From: Gammaproteobacteria bacterium | GTDB taxonomy: Bacteria > Pseudomonadota > Gammaproteobacteria > Chromatiales > Chromatiaceae | DNA length: 18,644 nt | Reading direction: 5' to 3' | Assembly (NCBI GenBank): GCA_015767355.1 | Contig: JADWMH010000003.1 | Span: 7,573 to 26,216, forward strand | Part shown: positions 1-7,105 of the stretch, piece after piece | Numbering within the stretch: the stretch's first letter is position 1 | How the letters are laid out: every line of letters begins with the position of its first letter | The notes under the pieces: model-generated | What the model saw: only the letters and a program-made list of their open reading frames with translations | What the model was told of the DNA's origin: nothing | Databases searched by the model: none | Program-made: the position numbers and the translations under genes

Positions 1-12
1 GCGAAGCGCATC
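1..12. repeat. possible tail of a palindromic repeat (family B) at the left edge
   Basis: The first 12 bases, GCGAAGCGCATC, match the inner arm of the palindromic element seen at 10742-10808 (the reverse complement of its right arm contains the same 12 bases) and closely match the half-unit at 15076-15105. The element, if real, is cut by the window edge, so this could be chance. Confidence 0.3.
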
Positions 13-47
13 ATTAGAGAGGCAGCGAGGCTGCCGGAGAGAGATGC

Positions 48-1334
48 ATGCAAGTTTCAGTGGAAACACTTGAAGGATTAAAGCGCCGTATGACGGTGGA
101 ACTGCCTATTGAGCAGGTGAATGAAATTGTCGACAACAGGCTGCGTTCAATGGCACGGGAGATGCGTCTGGATGGTTTTCGTCCGGGGAAGGTGCCACTG
201 CAGGTTGTCAGGCAGCGTTTTGGCGTGCATGCCCGGCAGGAGGCTTATGGTGAGCTGATTCAAAAGAGCTATTATGAAGCACTGGGTGAGCAAAAGCTGC
301 ATGCCGTTGGCGACCCTGCTATCGATATCAAGGATGAAAAAGATGCTTTTATCTATGTCGCCGAATTTGAAGTGGTTCCGGAGCTGATTATCTCGGATCT
401 TGGCGGCGCTGAGTTGGAACGTCCGGTTGCCGAACTTCTTGACAGCGATGTTGACGGCATGATCGAAAAGCTGCGACAGCAGCGTGTCACCTGGAACAAG
501 GTGGAACGTGCAGCGCAGGATGGTGATCAGCTGATGATCAGCTTCGTCGGCAAGATTGATGATGAGGAATTTGAGGGTGGCTCAGCCGTGAAGGTTCCGC
601 TGGTGTTGGGTTCTGGCAGCATGATCGATGGTTTTGAGCAGGGCCTGCTGGGCGCCAGTGAAGGTGATGAGCGCAGTGTGGAGACGACTTTTCCTGACGA
701 TTACCAGGCGCAGCACCTGGCGGGAAAAGCAGCGGTCTTTGAGATCACTGTCAATGAGGTTGCCGAGCCGGTATTGCCTGAAGTTGATGAGGAGTTTGCA
801 AAGGCAATGGGTGTTGAAGATGGCTCGGTTGACCTGTTCAAGCAGGAAATTCGCACCAATATGCAGCGTGAACTCGATGCGAAAATAAAGTCGAAGACCA
901 AGGAGGGCGTCATGGAATTGCTGCTCGTAAAGCATGAGTTTGATGTTCCGCAGGCGATTATCGATGATGAAGCAAATCGATTGCGTGAAGATACGCGTAA
1001 GCAGATGGAGAGCCAGGGGCAGAGCAGCTCAACTTTTCAGTTGCCTGTGGAGGTCTTCAAAGAGCAGGCGGAGCGCCGCGTCAAACTGGGGATGCTGACC
1101 ACAAAAATTATCTCCGAGCAGAAGATCGAGGTGGACGATGAGCGTCTGCGTGAAATGATCGAAGAGTTTGCAGCCTCCTACGAGTCGCCCCAGGAGATGA
1201 TCGACTGGTACTACGAAGATGCCGAGCGCATCGACCCTGTCAGGCATGTCGTGCTCGAAGACCAGGTTGTTGACTGGGTGCTGAGCCAGGTAAAGGTTGA
1301 AGAGAAGCAGCACTCTTTTGACGAACTTACATAA
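48..1334 (+). CDS. tig: trigger factor (ribosome-associated chaperone and peptidyl-prolyl isomerase)
   Basis: This encodes a 428-residue trigger factor, a cytoplasmic chaperone that docks at the ribosome exit tunnel and shields nascent chains. The N-terminal ribosome-binding domain carries the signature GFRPGKVP at residues 43-50. An FKBP-type isomerase domain follows at about 158-238 (DQLMISFVGKI, then LVLGSGSMIDGFEQGL). The rest is the helical C-terminal domain that forms the substrate cradle. Length matches the E. coli protein (432 aa). Two ATGs lie at 44 and 48 in different frames. The one at 48 opens the long frame and has GGAGAGAG at 36-43 as a Shine-Dalgarno sequence, though the spacing is short. 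clpP starts 23 bp after the stop, so the two are probably co-transcribed. The promoter lies left of the window. Confidence 0.98.
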   Translation: MQVSVETLEGLKRRMTVELPIEQVNEIVDNRLRSMAREMRLDGFRPGKVPLQVVRQRFGVHARQEAYGELIQKSYYEALGEQKLHAVGDPAIDIKDEKDAFIYVAEFEVVPELIISDLGGAELERPVAELLDSDVDGMIEKLRQQRVTWNKVERAAQDGDQLMISFVGKIDDEEFEGGSAVKVPLVLGSGSMIDGFEQGLLGASEGDERSVETTFPDDYQAQHLAGKAAVFEITVNEVAEPVLPEVDEEFAKAMGVEDGSVDLFKQEIRTNMQRELDAKIKSKTKEGVMELLLVKHEFDVPQAIIDDEANRLREDTRKQMESQGQSSSTFQLPVEVFKEQAERRVKLGMLTTKIISEQKIEVDDERLREMIEEFAASYESPQEMIDWYYEDAERIDPVRHVVLEDQVVDWVLSQVKVEEKQHSFDELT

Positions 1335-1357
1335 TTATTATTCCAAAAGGTAAAGCA

Positions 1358-1996
1358 ATGCAGGATCAATTGGCAAATAGCACTGTTCTCAATCCACTCA
1401 ATCAGGGCTTGATCCCTATGGTTGTCGAACAGTCTGCCCGCGGTGAACGCGCCTACGATATCTATTCACGTCTGCTCAAGGAGCGGGTGATCTTCATTGT
1501 CGGCGCGATAGAAGATCACATGGCAAACGTGATCGTTGCGCAACTGCTGTTCCTGGAGTCTGAAAACCCGGACAAGGATATCCATCTCTATATCAATTCT
1601 CCCGGAGGTTCGGTAACAGCCGGTCTGGCCATCTATGACACCATGCAATTTGTCCGCCCCCATGTCAGCACCATGTGCATCGGCCAGGCGGCGAGCATGG
1701 GGGCGCTGCTGCTGGCTGCCGGAGAGCATGGCAAGCGCTACTCTCTGCCGCACTCCCGCACCATGATTCACCAGCCTCTGGGTGGCTTTCAGGGGCAGGC
1801 AACTGATATCGAGATCCACGCGCGCGAGATACTGGCGGTGCGTGAGAGACTCAATGGCATTCTCGCAAAACATACCGGTCAATCACTGGAGAAAATCGCG
1901 GATGATACAGAACGCGATAATTTTATGAGTGCCGAAGAGTCTGTCGAATATGGCATGATCGACCAGGTGCTTGATCAGCGCAGTGAGAAGGATTGA
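1358..1996 (+). CDS. clpP: ATP-dependent Clp protease proteolytic subunit
   Basis: This encodes a 212-residue serine peptidase that assembles into the double-heptamer proteolytic chamber of ClpXP (and ClpAP where present). The catalytic triad is complete: Ser113 in GQAASMGA, His138 in MIHQPLGG, and Asp187 in TERDNF. The oxyanion-region motif INSPGGSV is at residues 80-87. The first 15 or so residues (through VLNPLNQGLIPMV) are the propeptide region removed by self-processing in the family. The start has a good Shine-Dalgarno sequence (AAAAGGT) upstream. The gene follows tig with a 23-bp gap. A repeat element and an intrinsic terminator follow before clpX, so clpP and clpX are less tightly joined than in many relatives. 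Confidence 0.98.
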   Translation: MQDQLANSTVLNPLNQGLIPMVVEQSARGERAYDIYSRLLKERVIFIVGAIEDHMANVIVAQLLFLESENPDKDIHLYINSPGGSVTAGLAIYDTMQFVRPHVSTMCIGQAASMGALLLAAGEHGKRYSLPHSRTMIHQPLGGFQGQATDIEIHAREILAVRERLNGILAKHTGQSLEKIADDTERDNFMSAEESVEYGMIDQVLDQRSEKD

Positions 1997-2001
1997 ACCT
2001 C

Positions 2002-2089
2002 CGTCATTGCGAACTCAGCGAAGCAATCCAGTGAATAATACTCCTGGCGAGGAGATTGCCGCGGTCGCTTAGGCTCCCTCGCAATGACG
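2002..2089. repeat. palindromic intergenic repeat, family A copy 1
   Basis: An 88-bp element bounded by a perfect 11-bp inverted repeat, CGTCATTGCGA at 2002-2012 and TCGCAATGACG at 2079-2089. Inside each arm are the partly complementary motifs AGCGAAGCAATC and GATTGCCGCGGTCGCT. It begins 6 bp after the clpP stop. The same terminal sequence recurs at 6092-6232 and in part at 6236-6300. No coding capacity is seen. It could act as an mRNA 3' stem-loop for the tig-clpP transcript. Confidence 0.85.
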
Positions 2090-2136
2090 ATACTCGCTCG
2101 GCCTTATTGAAACTTTCCCTGTTTGAACATTAAGTG

Positions 2137-2157
2137 CCCGCCTGATGCGGGTATTTT
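2137..2157 (+). terminator. intrinsic terminator downstream of clpP
   Basis: Stem CCCGC at 2137-2141, a 5-nt loop CTGAT, and the complementary GCGGG at 2147-2151 are followed by TATTTT. The stem is short and the T-tract is interrupted, so termination may be partial. Confidence 0.55.
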
Positions 2158-2162
2158 CGTTG

Positions 2163-2171
2163 TGATATAAT
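2163..2171 (+). promoter_or_regulatory. extended -10 promoter for clpX
   Basis: TGATATAAT is a perfect extended -10 element (TG, one base, then TATAAT at 2166-2171). It lies about 105 bp before the clpX start and just after the terminator-like hairpin. No good -35 hexamer is seen at the usual distance, which is normal for extended -10 promoters. The placement suggests clpX (and perhaps lon) can be transcribed independently of tig-clpP. The roughly 100-nt leader has no recognised regulatory structure. Confidence 0.5.
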
Positions 2172-2275
2172 TTCATGAAATCCGCATATCTGACGCGGTA
2201 GCATCTGCTTGCCAATATGTTTTAATTGGATATGATAAAGCATATGACTATTTTAATTTCTCATGGTAGAAGTGA

Positions 2276-3553
2276 ATGAGTGACGATTTAACGACCTCGG
2301 ATGATGAGAAGCTCCTCTATTGCTCCTTTTGCGGCAAGAGCCAGCATGAAGTACGCAAACTGATTGCCGGGCCATCCGTCTTTATCTGTGACGAGTGCGT
2401 CGAACTCTGCAATGATATTATCCGTGAAGAGATTCAGGGCGCGGCTTCTGATGAGATGGGTGGACTGCCCAAGCCAAATGAGATCAATGCGTGGCTGAAT
2501 GATTACGTTATTGGTCAAAAACGCGCCAAGAGAGTGCTTTCGGTGGCTGTCTATAACCACTACAAGCGTCTCGAGGCCGTCGCTCAGCAGAAGAAAGATG
2601 ATGTCGAAATCGCCAAAAGCAATATTCTCCTGATCGGCCCAACCGGTTCCGGTAAAACCCTGCTGGCTGAAACGCTGGCGCGGTTGTTGAATGTTCCTTT
2701 TACGATTGCAGATGCAACGACCCTGACCGAAGCCGGCTATGTGGGCGAGGATGTTGAAAATATTATCCAGAAGCTGCTGCAAAAATGCGATTATGATGTC
2801 GAAAAAGCGCAGAATGGCATTGTCTATATTGATGAAATCGACAAAATCTCGCGTAAATCAGATAATCCTTCGATTACCCGCGATGTCTCCGGTGAAGGGG
2901 TGCAGCAGGCGCTGTTGAAATTGATCGAGGGTACTGTGGCTTCGGTTCCGCCCCAGGGAGGGCGCAAGCATCCGCAGCAGGAGTTCCTGCAAGTGAATAC
3001 CGGCAATATCCTGTTTATTGTCGGCGGGGCTTTTTCCGGTCTGGAAAAGGTCATCCGCGATCGTTCCGAGAAGGGCGGCATCGGCTTCTCTGCTGAAGTC
3101 CACAGCAAGGACGAAGATCAAAATCTGGGTGAAATTTTTTCCGATGTCGAGGCGGAAGATCTGATCAAGTTCGGTCTGATTCCGGAGTTCGTAGGCCGTC
3201 TTCCCGTGATCGCCACGCTCGAAGAGCTGGATGAAGATGCACTGGTGCGGATATTGACAGAGCCGAAAAATGCGCTCACCAAGCAGTATAGCCGTCTCTT
3301 CGAGATGGAAGGCGCCGAACTTGAGATTCGTGACGACGCACTGCACGCTATCGCCCTCAAAGCGATGGCGCGCAAGACCGGCGCCAGGGGTTTGCGCACG
3401 CTGTTGGAACAGATTCTGCTTGATACCATGTATGATCTCCCATCAATGGACGATGTTTCCAAAGTTGTTGTCGATGAGACGGTTGTTTCCGGCGACATTG
3501 CCCCCTATATTATCATCGAGGGCGGCGAAAAAAGAGCCGCCCTGTCTGACTGA
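2276..3553 (+). CDS. clpX: ATP-dependent Clp protease ATP-binding subunit ClpX
   Basis: This encodes a 425-residue AAA+ unfoldase that recognises substrates (for example SsrA-tagged proteins), unfolds them and threads them into ClpP. The N-terminal zinc-binding domain has Cys16, Cys19, Cys38 and Cys41. Walker A is GPTGSGKT at 121-128, the pore loop GYVG is at 154-157, and Walker B is IDEID at 185-189. The IGF tripeptide that docks into ClpP is at 269-271. The arginine in EFVGRLP (Arg308) and the sensor-2 segment GARGLR (369-374) are present. Length matches E. coli ClpX (424 aa). The Shine-Dalgarno sequence is weak (AGAAG, very close to the ATG). The start is supported by the normal MSDDLT-like N-terminus before the zinc finger. 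lon follows 102 bp later. Confidence 0.98.
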   Translation: MSDDLTTSDDEKLLYCSFCGKSQHEVRKLIAGPSVFICDECVELCNDIIREEIQGAASDEMGGLPKPNEINAWLNDYVIGQKRAKRVLSVAVYNHYKRLEAVAQQKKDDVEIAKSNILLIGPTGSGKTLLAETLARLLNVPFTIADATTLTEAGYVGEDVENIIQKLLQKCDYDVEKAQNGIVYIDEIDKISRKSDNPSITRDVSGEGVQQALLKLIEGTVASVPPQGGRKHPQQEFLQVNTGNILFIVGGAFSGLEKVIRDRSEKGGIGFSAEVHSKDEDQNLGEIFSDVEAEDLIKFGLIPEFVGRLPVIATLEELDEDALVRILTEPKNALTKQYSRLFEMEGAELEIRDDALHAIALKAMARKTGARGLRTLLEQILLDTMYDLPSMDDVSKVVVDETVVSGDIAPYIIIEGGEKRAALSD

Positions 3554-3561
3554 CGGTTTTA

Positions 3562-3615
3562 CGGACTACCCAGTAGTCCGGATGCCTGATTCTTTTCTTG
3601 CGGGGCATCCCCGCA
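3562..3615. other. two short hairpins in the clpX-lon gap
   Basis: CGGACTAC at 3562-3569 pairs with GTAGTCCG at 3573-3580 (8-bp stem, 3-nt loop). TGCGGGG at 3599-3605 pairs with CCCCGCA at 3609-3615 (7-bp stem, 3-nt loop). Neither is followed by a T-run, so they do not look like ordinary intrinsic terminators. They might stabilise the clpX 3' end or attenuate lon. Confidence 0.45.
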
Positions 3616-3655
3616 GGTGATACCCCAACTCTGATTGATTTCAAGAGAGTAATTC

Positions 3656-6091
3656 ATGGTACAAGAGAAAAGCAAAGGCAGTGTCGTGGAACTACCCGAT
3701 GACATTGCTATCCTGCCGCTGAGAGATGTCGTGGTCTATCCCCACATGGTGATACCACTTTTTGTCGGACGTGAAAAATCAATACATGCACTCGATTATG
3801 CAACACGGCATAACCAGCCTATCCTGCTGGTGGCGCAGAGAAGCGCAGATGTTGACGATCCTTCAACAGAAGAGATCTATGAGATCGGAACCCTGGCAAA
3901 TATCTTACAGCTGCTGAAGTTGCCTGACGGCACTGTCAAGGTGTTGGTCGAAGGCGCCTACCGTGTCAGGGTAGGGGGGTTTCTTGAGACAGAGGCCTTC
4001 TACCGCTCTGCTCCCGAGCGCCTTGACGAGGGGGAGATGCCCGATGACAGGGAGACGGATGTCTTCATGCGTTCAGCCCTCTCGATGTTTGACCACTATG
4101 TCAAGCTGAATAAAAAGGTTCCGCCGGAGGTTCTGACCTCGCTGGCCAGTATTGACGACCCCAGCCGACTCGCCGATACCATGGCGGCGCACATGTCGCT
4201 GAAGCTGGATGAAAAGCAGAAAGTGCTGGAGATTGTCGACGTTCAGCCGCGGCTTGAGCATCTCATGAGACTGGTGGAGGAGGAGAATGATGTCCTCCAG
4301 CTGGAGAAACGCATCCGTGGCCGCGTCAAGGGGCAGATGGAGAAAAACCAGCGTGAGTACTATCTCAACGAGCAGATGAAAGCTATCCAGAAAGAGCTGG
4401 GCGAGATGGATGATGCGCCTAACGAGATAGATGGACTGACCGAAAAAATCGAAAAAGCGGGGATGCCTAAAGAGGCCAAGAAGAAGGCGTTGAGCGAGCT
4501 CAACAAGCTCAAGATGATGTCGCCGATGTCGGCTGAAGCGACGGTGGTGCGCAACTATATCGATACCCTGGTCGGCATTCCCTGGAAAAAGCGTTCGCGG
4601 GTCAACAATGACATCATCAAGGCGGAAGAGATCCTCGATGCTGATCACTATGGCCTTGAGAAGGTCAAGGAGCGTATTCTGGAGTACCTTGCCGTACAAC
4701 AGCGTGTGCGCAAGCTCAAAGGGCCGATTTTGTGTCTTGTTGGCCCTCCCGGCGTTGGAAAAACCTCGCTTGGACAGTCGATTGCACGTTCAACCGGGCG
4801 TAAATTCGTGCGCATGGCTTTGGGCGGTGTGCGGGATGAGGCCGAGATACGCGGCCATCGCCGCACCTATATCGGCGCCATGCCGGGCAAGATCGTACAG
4901 AACCTGAGCCGCGTGGAGACGCGCAACCCACTCTTTCTGCTGGATGAAATCGACAAGATGGCGATGGATTTCCGTGGTGACCCCGCCTCTGCGCTGCTGG
5001 AAGTTCTGGATCCGGAACAGAATCACACATTTCAGGATCATTACCTGGAGGTCGATCTGGATCTCTCTGACATCATGTTCGTGGCAACGGCCAACACCAT
5101 GAATATCCCTCCCGCCCTGCTCGACAGGATGGAGGTGATCCGTCTCTCCGGTTATACCGAGGATGAAAAGCTCAACATTGCCGTCAGGTACCTGATCCCA
5201 AAACAGAAAAAAAACAACGGCCTGAAAGAGAAAGAGCTGGAGATGAGTGATGCGGTCGTGCGCGACATCATCCGCTACTACTCTCGTGAAGCGGGTGTGC
5301 GGAATCTCGAGCGCGATATTGCCAAGATCTGCCGCAAGGTGGTCAAGGATGTGCTCCTCAAAAACAGTAAAAAGAGTGTGCGTATCACTCCCGCAAGACT
5401 GGAAAAGTATCTCGGTGTCAGGCGTTTCAGTTTCGGTGTGGCCGATGAACTGGACCAGATTGGCCAGGTGAACGGGCTGGCCTGGACAGAAGTGGGCGGT
5501 GAGTTGCTGCGCATTGAAGCGGCGCTGGTGAAAGGTAAAGGCGGCATGCAACTGACAGGCCAGCTCGGTGATGTCATGAAAGAGTCGATCCAGGCGGCCA
5601 TGACAGTCGTTCGCAGTCGTGCAGATACACTGGGGATAGAAGCGGACTTCTATCAGAAGCAGGAGGCGCATATCCACGTTCCCGAGGGTGCGACCCCCAA
5701 AGACGGTCCAAGCGCCGGAGTTGGCATGTGTACAGCGCTGGTCTCCGTGCTCACAGGCATCAAGGTGCGTGCTGATGTCGCCATGACAGGGGAGATCACG
5801 CTGCGAGGCGAGGTGCTGCCCATTGGCGGTCTCAAGGAGAAACTCCTGGCGGCGCTGCGTGGTGGTATCAAGACGGTCCTGATCCCGAAAGAGAATGAAA
5901 AAGACCTTGCCGAAATACCAAAAAACGTCAAACAGGGTTTGGATATTCGTCCTGTTCAGTGGATCGAAGAGGTTCTTGAGATGGCGCTGGTGAGCCAACC
6001 GGAACCGCATGGTGACACAGATGTATCCGCTGAAAAACCTGTCACAGGGAAGCAGGGAGAAGATAAAAAAACAGCTGTTATCAAACATTGA
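3656..6091 (+). CDS. lon: ATP-dependent protease Lon (endopeptidase La)
   Basis: This encodes an 811-residue cytoplasmic LonA protease that degrades misfolded and short-lived regulatory proteins in one polypeptide. The N-terminal substrate-binding domain begins near residue 18 (IAILPLRDVVVYPHMVIPL). A charged helical linker lies around 215-300. The AAA+ module has Walker A GPPGVGKT at 363-370 and Walker B LLDEID with Asp430-Glu431. The C-terminal peptidase domain has the Ser-Lys dyad: Ser686 in KDGPSAGVGM and Lys729, the second lysine of GGLKEK, by alignment with E. coli Ser679/Lys722. A hydrophilic tail of about 25 residues extends beyond the conserved end. The Shine-Dalgarno sequence is AAGAGAG, about 8 nt before the ATG. 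A family A repeat starts immediately after the stop codon. Confidence 0.98.
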   Translation: MVQEKSKGSVVELPDDIAILPLRDVVVYPHMVIPLFVGREKSIHALDYATRHNQPILLVAQRSADVDDPSTEEIYEIGTLANILQLLKLPDGTVKVLVEGAYRVRVGGFLETEAFYRSAPERLDEGEMPDDRETDVFMRSALSMFDHYVKLNKKVPPEVLTSLASIDDPSRLADTMAAHMSLKLDEKQKVLEIVDVQPRLEHLMRLVEEENDVLQLEKRIRGRVKGQMEKNQREYYLNEQMKAIQKELGEMDDAPNEIDGLTEKIEKAGMPKEAKKKALSELNKLKMMSPMSAEATVVRNYIDTLVGIPWKKRSRVNNDIIKAEEILDADHYGLEKVKERILEYLAVQQRVRKLKGPILCLVGPPGVGKTSLGQSIARSTGRKFVRMALGGVRDEAEIRGHRRTYIGAMPGKIVQNLSRVETRNPLFLLDEIDKMAMDFRGDPASALLEVLDPEQNHTFQDHYLEVDLDLSDIMFVATANTMNIPPALLDRMEVIRLSGYTEDEKLNIAVRYLIPKQKKNNGLKEKELEMSDAVVRDIIRYYSREAGVRNLERDIAKICRKVVKDVLLKNSKKSVRITPARLEKYLGVRRFSFGVADELDQIGQVNGLAWTEVGGELLRIEAALVKGKGGMQLTGQLGDVMKESIQAAMTVVRSRADTLGIEADFYQKQEAHIHVPEGATPKDGPSAGVGMCTALVSVLTGIKVRADVAMTGEITLRGEVLPIGGLKEKLLAALRGGIKTVLIPKENEKDLAEIPKNVKQGLDIRPVQWIEEVLEMALVSQPEPHGDTDVSAEKPVTGKQGEDKKTAVIKH

Positions 6092-6232
6092 TGTCATTGC
6101 GAGCGCAGCGAAGCACAAATTCCCTGGAGCAAAATTGAACGCACCTTGCGCGACCCGAAGGGTAGATTACAAGGATGTAATTTATAATCTCATGAAGATT
6201 GCCGCAGTCGCTACCGCTCCTTCGCAATGACA
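6092..6232. repeat. palindromic intergenic repeat, family A copy 2
   Basis: Bounded by a perfect 11-bp inverted repeat, TGTCATTGCGA at 6092-6102 and TCGCAATGACA at 6222-6232. It shares the inner motifs GCGCAGCGAAGC and GATTGCCGC with copy 1. It is longer than copy 1 (141 versus 88 bp), with an unrelated, A+T-richer middle of about 50 bp. It begins at the base after the lon stop codon. Confidence 0.85.
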
Positions 6233-6235
6233 GAG

Positions 6236-6300
6236 GATTGCCGCGTTGCTTAGTGACTAAGGCGCTGTCATTGCGAGGAGGCCCCGCCGACGCGGCAATC
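6236..6300. repeat. partial family A repeat, tandem to copy 2
   Basis: GATTGCCGCG at 6236-6245 and CGCGGCAATC at 6291-6300 form a perfect 10-bp inverted repeat. Inside lies another TGTCATTGCGAGGA segment (6266-6279). It appears to be a rearranged or nested piece of the same family, only 3 bp from copy 2. Confidence 0.7.
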
Positions 6301-6553
6301 TACTGCAATTTTTCGGTAAAATCTGAAAAAATATTTCATTGCTTCTGTTTGTGAAACTATCATGGAATCAACTCTCTGCAACACTCTGCTTTGTATCTAC
6401 AGCAATGTTGCCTGGTAAAAGTCACGAAACAGGCTTGACAGCAGGGCCTGCAATGTATGTAATCTATCGCCTGAAAACTACAGTCTGTCTGGCATAGCTG
6501 TAGAACAAGAATGAAGAACTCCATTTGACAGTACCGGGAATGAGGAATGTTTT
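6301..6553. other. hupB upstream region
   Basis: This is the rest of the 462-bp gap between lon and hupB after the repeat cluster. It is A+T-rich, has no credible open frame, and contains the predicted hupB promoter. I see no other recognisable element. Confidence 0.4.
6435..6463 (+). promoter_or_regulatory. predicted sigma70-type promoter for hupB
   Basis: A perfect -35 hexamer TTGACA at 6435-6440, a 17-bp spacer, and a -10-like TGTAAT at 6458-6463. It leaves a leader of about 85 nt before the hupB start. The same transcript may run into the two tRNA genes, since no promoter is visible between hupB and the first tRNA. Confidence 0.5.
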
Positions 6554-6826
6554 ATGAATAAAAGCGAATTGATCGATTCTATAGCAGAGAGTGCTGATAT
6601 CAGCAAAGCGAAAGCAGGTATGGCGCTTGACGGCATGCTGTCAGCGATTACCGGAGCCCTGAAAAATGGCGACACAGTTTCATTGATTGGATTTGGAACA
6701 TTCTCTGTGCGTGATCGTGCAGCGCGCATAGGACGTAATCCGCGCACCGGTGAAGAGATTCAAATCAAAGCGTCAAGGAATCCTGCATTTAAGGCTGGCA
6801 AAGCGCTTAAAGATGCAGTAAACTAG
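6554..6826 (+). CDS. hupB: DNA-binding protein HU-beta
   Basis: This encodes a 90-residue HU/IHF-family nucleoid protein that bends DNA without strong sequence preference. Typical features are the N-terminal MNKSELIDSIAES helix, the GFGTFSVRDRAAR segment, and the DNA-contacting beta-arm with the signature GRNPRTGEEIQI ahead of the C-terminal PAFKAGKALKDAVN. Length equals that of E. coli HU-beta. The position after lon and before ppiD supports HU-beta rather than HU-alpha or IHF. GAGG at 6542-6545 is the Shine-Dalgarno sequence, 8 bp before the ATG. The family usually forms homodimers or an alpha-beta heterodimer; an alpha partner is not in this window. Confidence 0.97.
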   Translation: MNKSELIDSIAESADISKAKAGMALDGMLSAITGALKNGDTVSLIGFGTFSVRDRAARIGRNPRTGEEIQIKASRNPAFKAGKALKDAVN

Positions 6827-6845
6827 CGCGCCTCATGACAAGGGG

Positions 6846-6861
6846 TCTGTTGAAAAACAGA
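6846..6861 (+). terminator. weak hairpin between hupB and tRNA-Val
   Basis: TCTGTT at 6846-6851 and AACAGA at 6856-6861 form a 6-bp stem with a GAAA tetraloop, followed by TTCCTT rather than a T-run. At best it is a leaky terminator. It could instead be a processing site if hupB and the tRNAs share a transcript. Confidence 0.3.
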
Positions 6862-6870
6862 TTCCTTCAT

Positions 6871-6946
6871 GGGTGCTTAGCTCAGCTGGGAGAGCGTCGC
6901 CCTTACAAGGCGAATGTCGGGGGTTCGATCCCCTCAGCACCCACCA
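6871..6946 (+). tRNA. tRNA-Val (anticodon UAC)
   Basis: A complete 76-nt cloverleaf. The acceptor stem GGGTGCT at 6871-6877 pairs with AGCACCC at 6936-6942, with discriminator A6943 and an encoded CCA at 6944-6946. The D-arm has GCTCAGCTGGGAGAGC. The anticodon loop is CTTACAA with TAC at 6904-6906, on a TCGCC/GGCGA stem. The T-arm contains GGTTCGATCCC. UAC reads GUA, GUG and possibly other valine codons. Confidence 0.97.
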
Positions 6947-6954
6947 GAATATCT

Positions 6955-7031
6955 GGAGCGGTAGTTCAGTTGGTTAGAATACCGGCCTGTCACGCCGGTG
7001 GTCGCGGGTTCGAGTCCCGTCCGCTCCGCCA
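6955..7031 (+). tRNA. tRNA-Asp (anticodon GUC)
   Basis: A complete 77-nt cloverleaf. The acceptor stem GGAGCGG at 6955-6961 pairs with CCGCTCC at 7021-7027, with discriminator G7028 and an encoded CCA at 7029-7031. The anticodon loop CTGTCAC, with GTC at 6989-6991, sits on a CCGGC/GCCGG stem. The T-loop GTTCGAGTC is standard. It lies 8 bp after tRNA-Val, so both are almost certainly processed from one precursor. Confidence 0.97.
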
Positions 7032-7039
7032 CTATTCAG

Positions 7040-7071
7040 AAAGGGGCATCCATCCGGATGCCCCTTTTTTA
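7040..7071 (+). terminator. strong intrinsic terminator after the tRNA pair
   Basis: The stem AAAGGGGCATCC (7040-7051) pairs with GGATGCCCCTTT (7056-7067) around a 4-nt ATCC loop. It runs into six T residues (7065-7070). This ends the hupB/tRNA transcription unit 35 bp before ppiD, so ppiD needs another promoter or read-through. Confidence 0.92.
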
Positions 7072-7105
7072 TTAATTGGAAGTTATCGCATACCGGGTTA
7101 ATACC

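Noticed and set aside
3597..3630. Heat-shock (sigma32) promoter for lon: CTTGCGG and CCCCAACT
   Set aside because: The two parts are separated by 19 bp instead of the usual 13-15, and the first part is inside a hairpin. Not convincing.
4790..6118. A 442-codon open frame on the - strand opposite lon
   Set aside because: It is fully antisense to a gene with intact Lon motifs, and its translation is Cys/His/Phe-rich and low-quality, as expected for a shadow of codon bias. No ribosome-binding site or family signature was seen.
7076..7105. Upstream TTG start for ppiD adding 10 residues
   Set aside because: It lies 5 bases from the end of the tRNA terminator, has no ribosome-binding site, and displaces the membrane helix from its usual position. 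ATG 7106 fits the family better.
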